The notes beneath the pieces are model-generated. The model made no database searches. It saw only the letters and a list, made by a program, of their open reading frames with translations, and was not told where the DNA came from. The position numbers and the translations under genes are program-made. Positions 63,986 through 64,000 of a stretch of DNA of 64,000 nt are shown here, piece after piece (position 1 is the first letter of the stretch; the number at the start of each line of letters is the position of its first letter). The DNA is from Notamacropus eugenii (Eukaryota > Chordata > Mammalia > Diprotodontia > Macropodidae). Location: positions 551,278,705 to 551,342,704 of the forward strand of contig NC_092872.1 in NCBI RefSeq assembly GCF_028372415.1, given 5' to 3'.

Positions 63986-64000
63986 ATGGAAATTTTGGAG

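Noticed and set aside
1-64000. tRNA genes suggested by many tRNA-like heads
   Set aside because: All are SINE heads followed by SINE bodies; none shows an intact cloverleaf with a proper 3' end.
1-64000. CRISPR arrays, operons, phage or other microbial systems
   Set aside because: No regularly spaced repeats, no long dense ORFs and no ribosome binding sites. The repeat content is mammalian throughout.

Overview
The window is mammalian, and its repeats point to a marsupial. It carries many tRNA-derived SINEs of the 'ggcagctaggtggc-cagtggatagagca' type, SINEs whose 3' tail is RTE/BovB-like (ctccagtatctttgcc-aag), L2 and L3/CR1 LINEs with MIR/THER-type CORE-SINEs, and old L1s whose 3' regions look marsupial. 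GC is low, CpG is scarce, and the open frames are short and random. Whether the animal is an American or an Australian marsupial cannot be decided from the sequence alone. Repeat family names are from pattern recognition, not from a database search.

I find no functional protein-coding gene. Every longer open frame is a repeat remnant (L1 ORF2 at 3452-3733, L2 ORF2 at 16539-16934 and 29071-29274, L2 end at 19931-20257), a microsatellite translation, or has nothing recognisable. There is no exon series, CpG island or functional RNA gene. The window is best read as intron or gene-poor intergenic DNA. All five L1 segments lie on the minus strand, which weakly suggests an intron of a gene transcribed on the plus strand.

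Layout. 0-7 kb: L2, a 1.6-kb L3 carrying three nested insertions, an L1 inserted in a SINE, and an L2 carrying a SINE. 7-17.4 kb: L2 and L3 fragments, a (TG)n tract and a 1.5-kb L2. 17.4-24.5 kb: two repeat-poor segments, L2/L1/L3 pieces and a mariner-like MITE. 25-34 kb: L3, L1, L2 and dense SINEs. 34-45 kb: hAT-like elements, a 2.1-kb L1, a SINE pile-up at 41.9-42.7 kb and a repeat-poor segment at 43.5-44.2 kb. 45-50 kb: LTR-like sequence, L3, an inverted LTR fragment and a palindromic MITE. 50.2-51.1 kb: a repeat-poor segment. 51.6-56.1 kb: the longest L1. 56-64 kb: L3, a degenerate ORF2-like remnant, hAT and SINE nests, a full-length-looking 7SL RNA pseudogene, L3/L2 pieces and another repeat-poor segment.

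No new biological system is evident. The most useful leads are five repeat-poor, motif-rich segments that may be conserved regulatory DNA, the 7SL pseudogene, an unassigned ORF2-tail-like remnant with a related sequence 44 kb away, an inverted pair of LTR fragments beside a 20-bp perfect palindrome, and a set of datable nested insertions.
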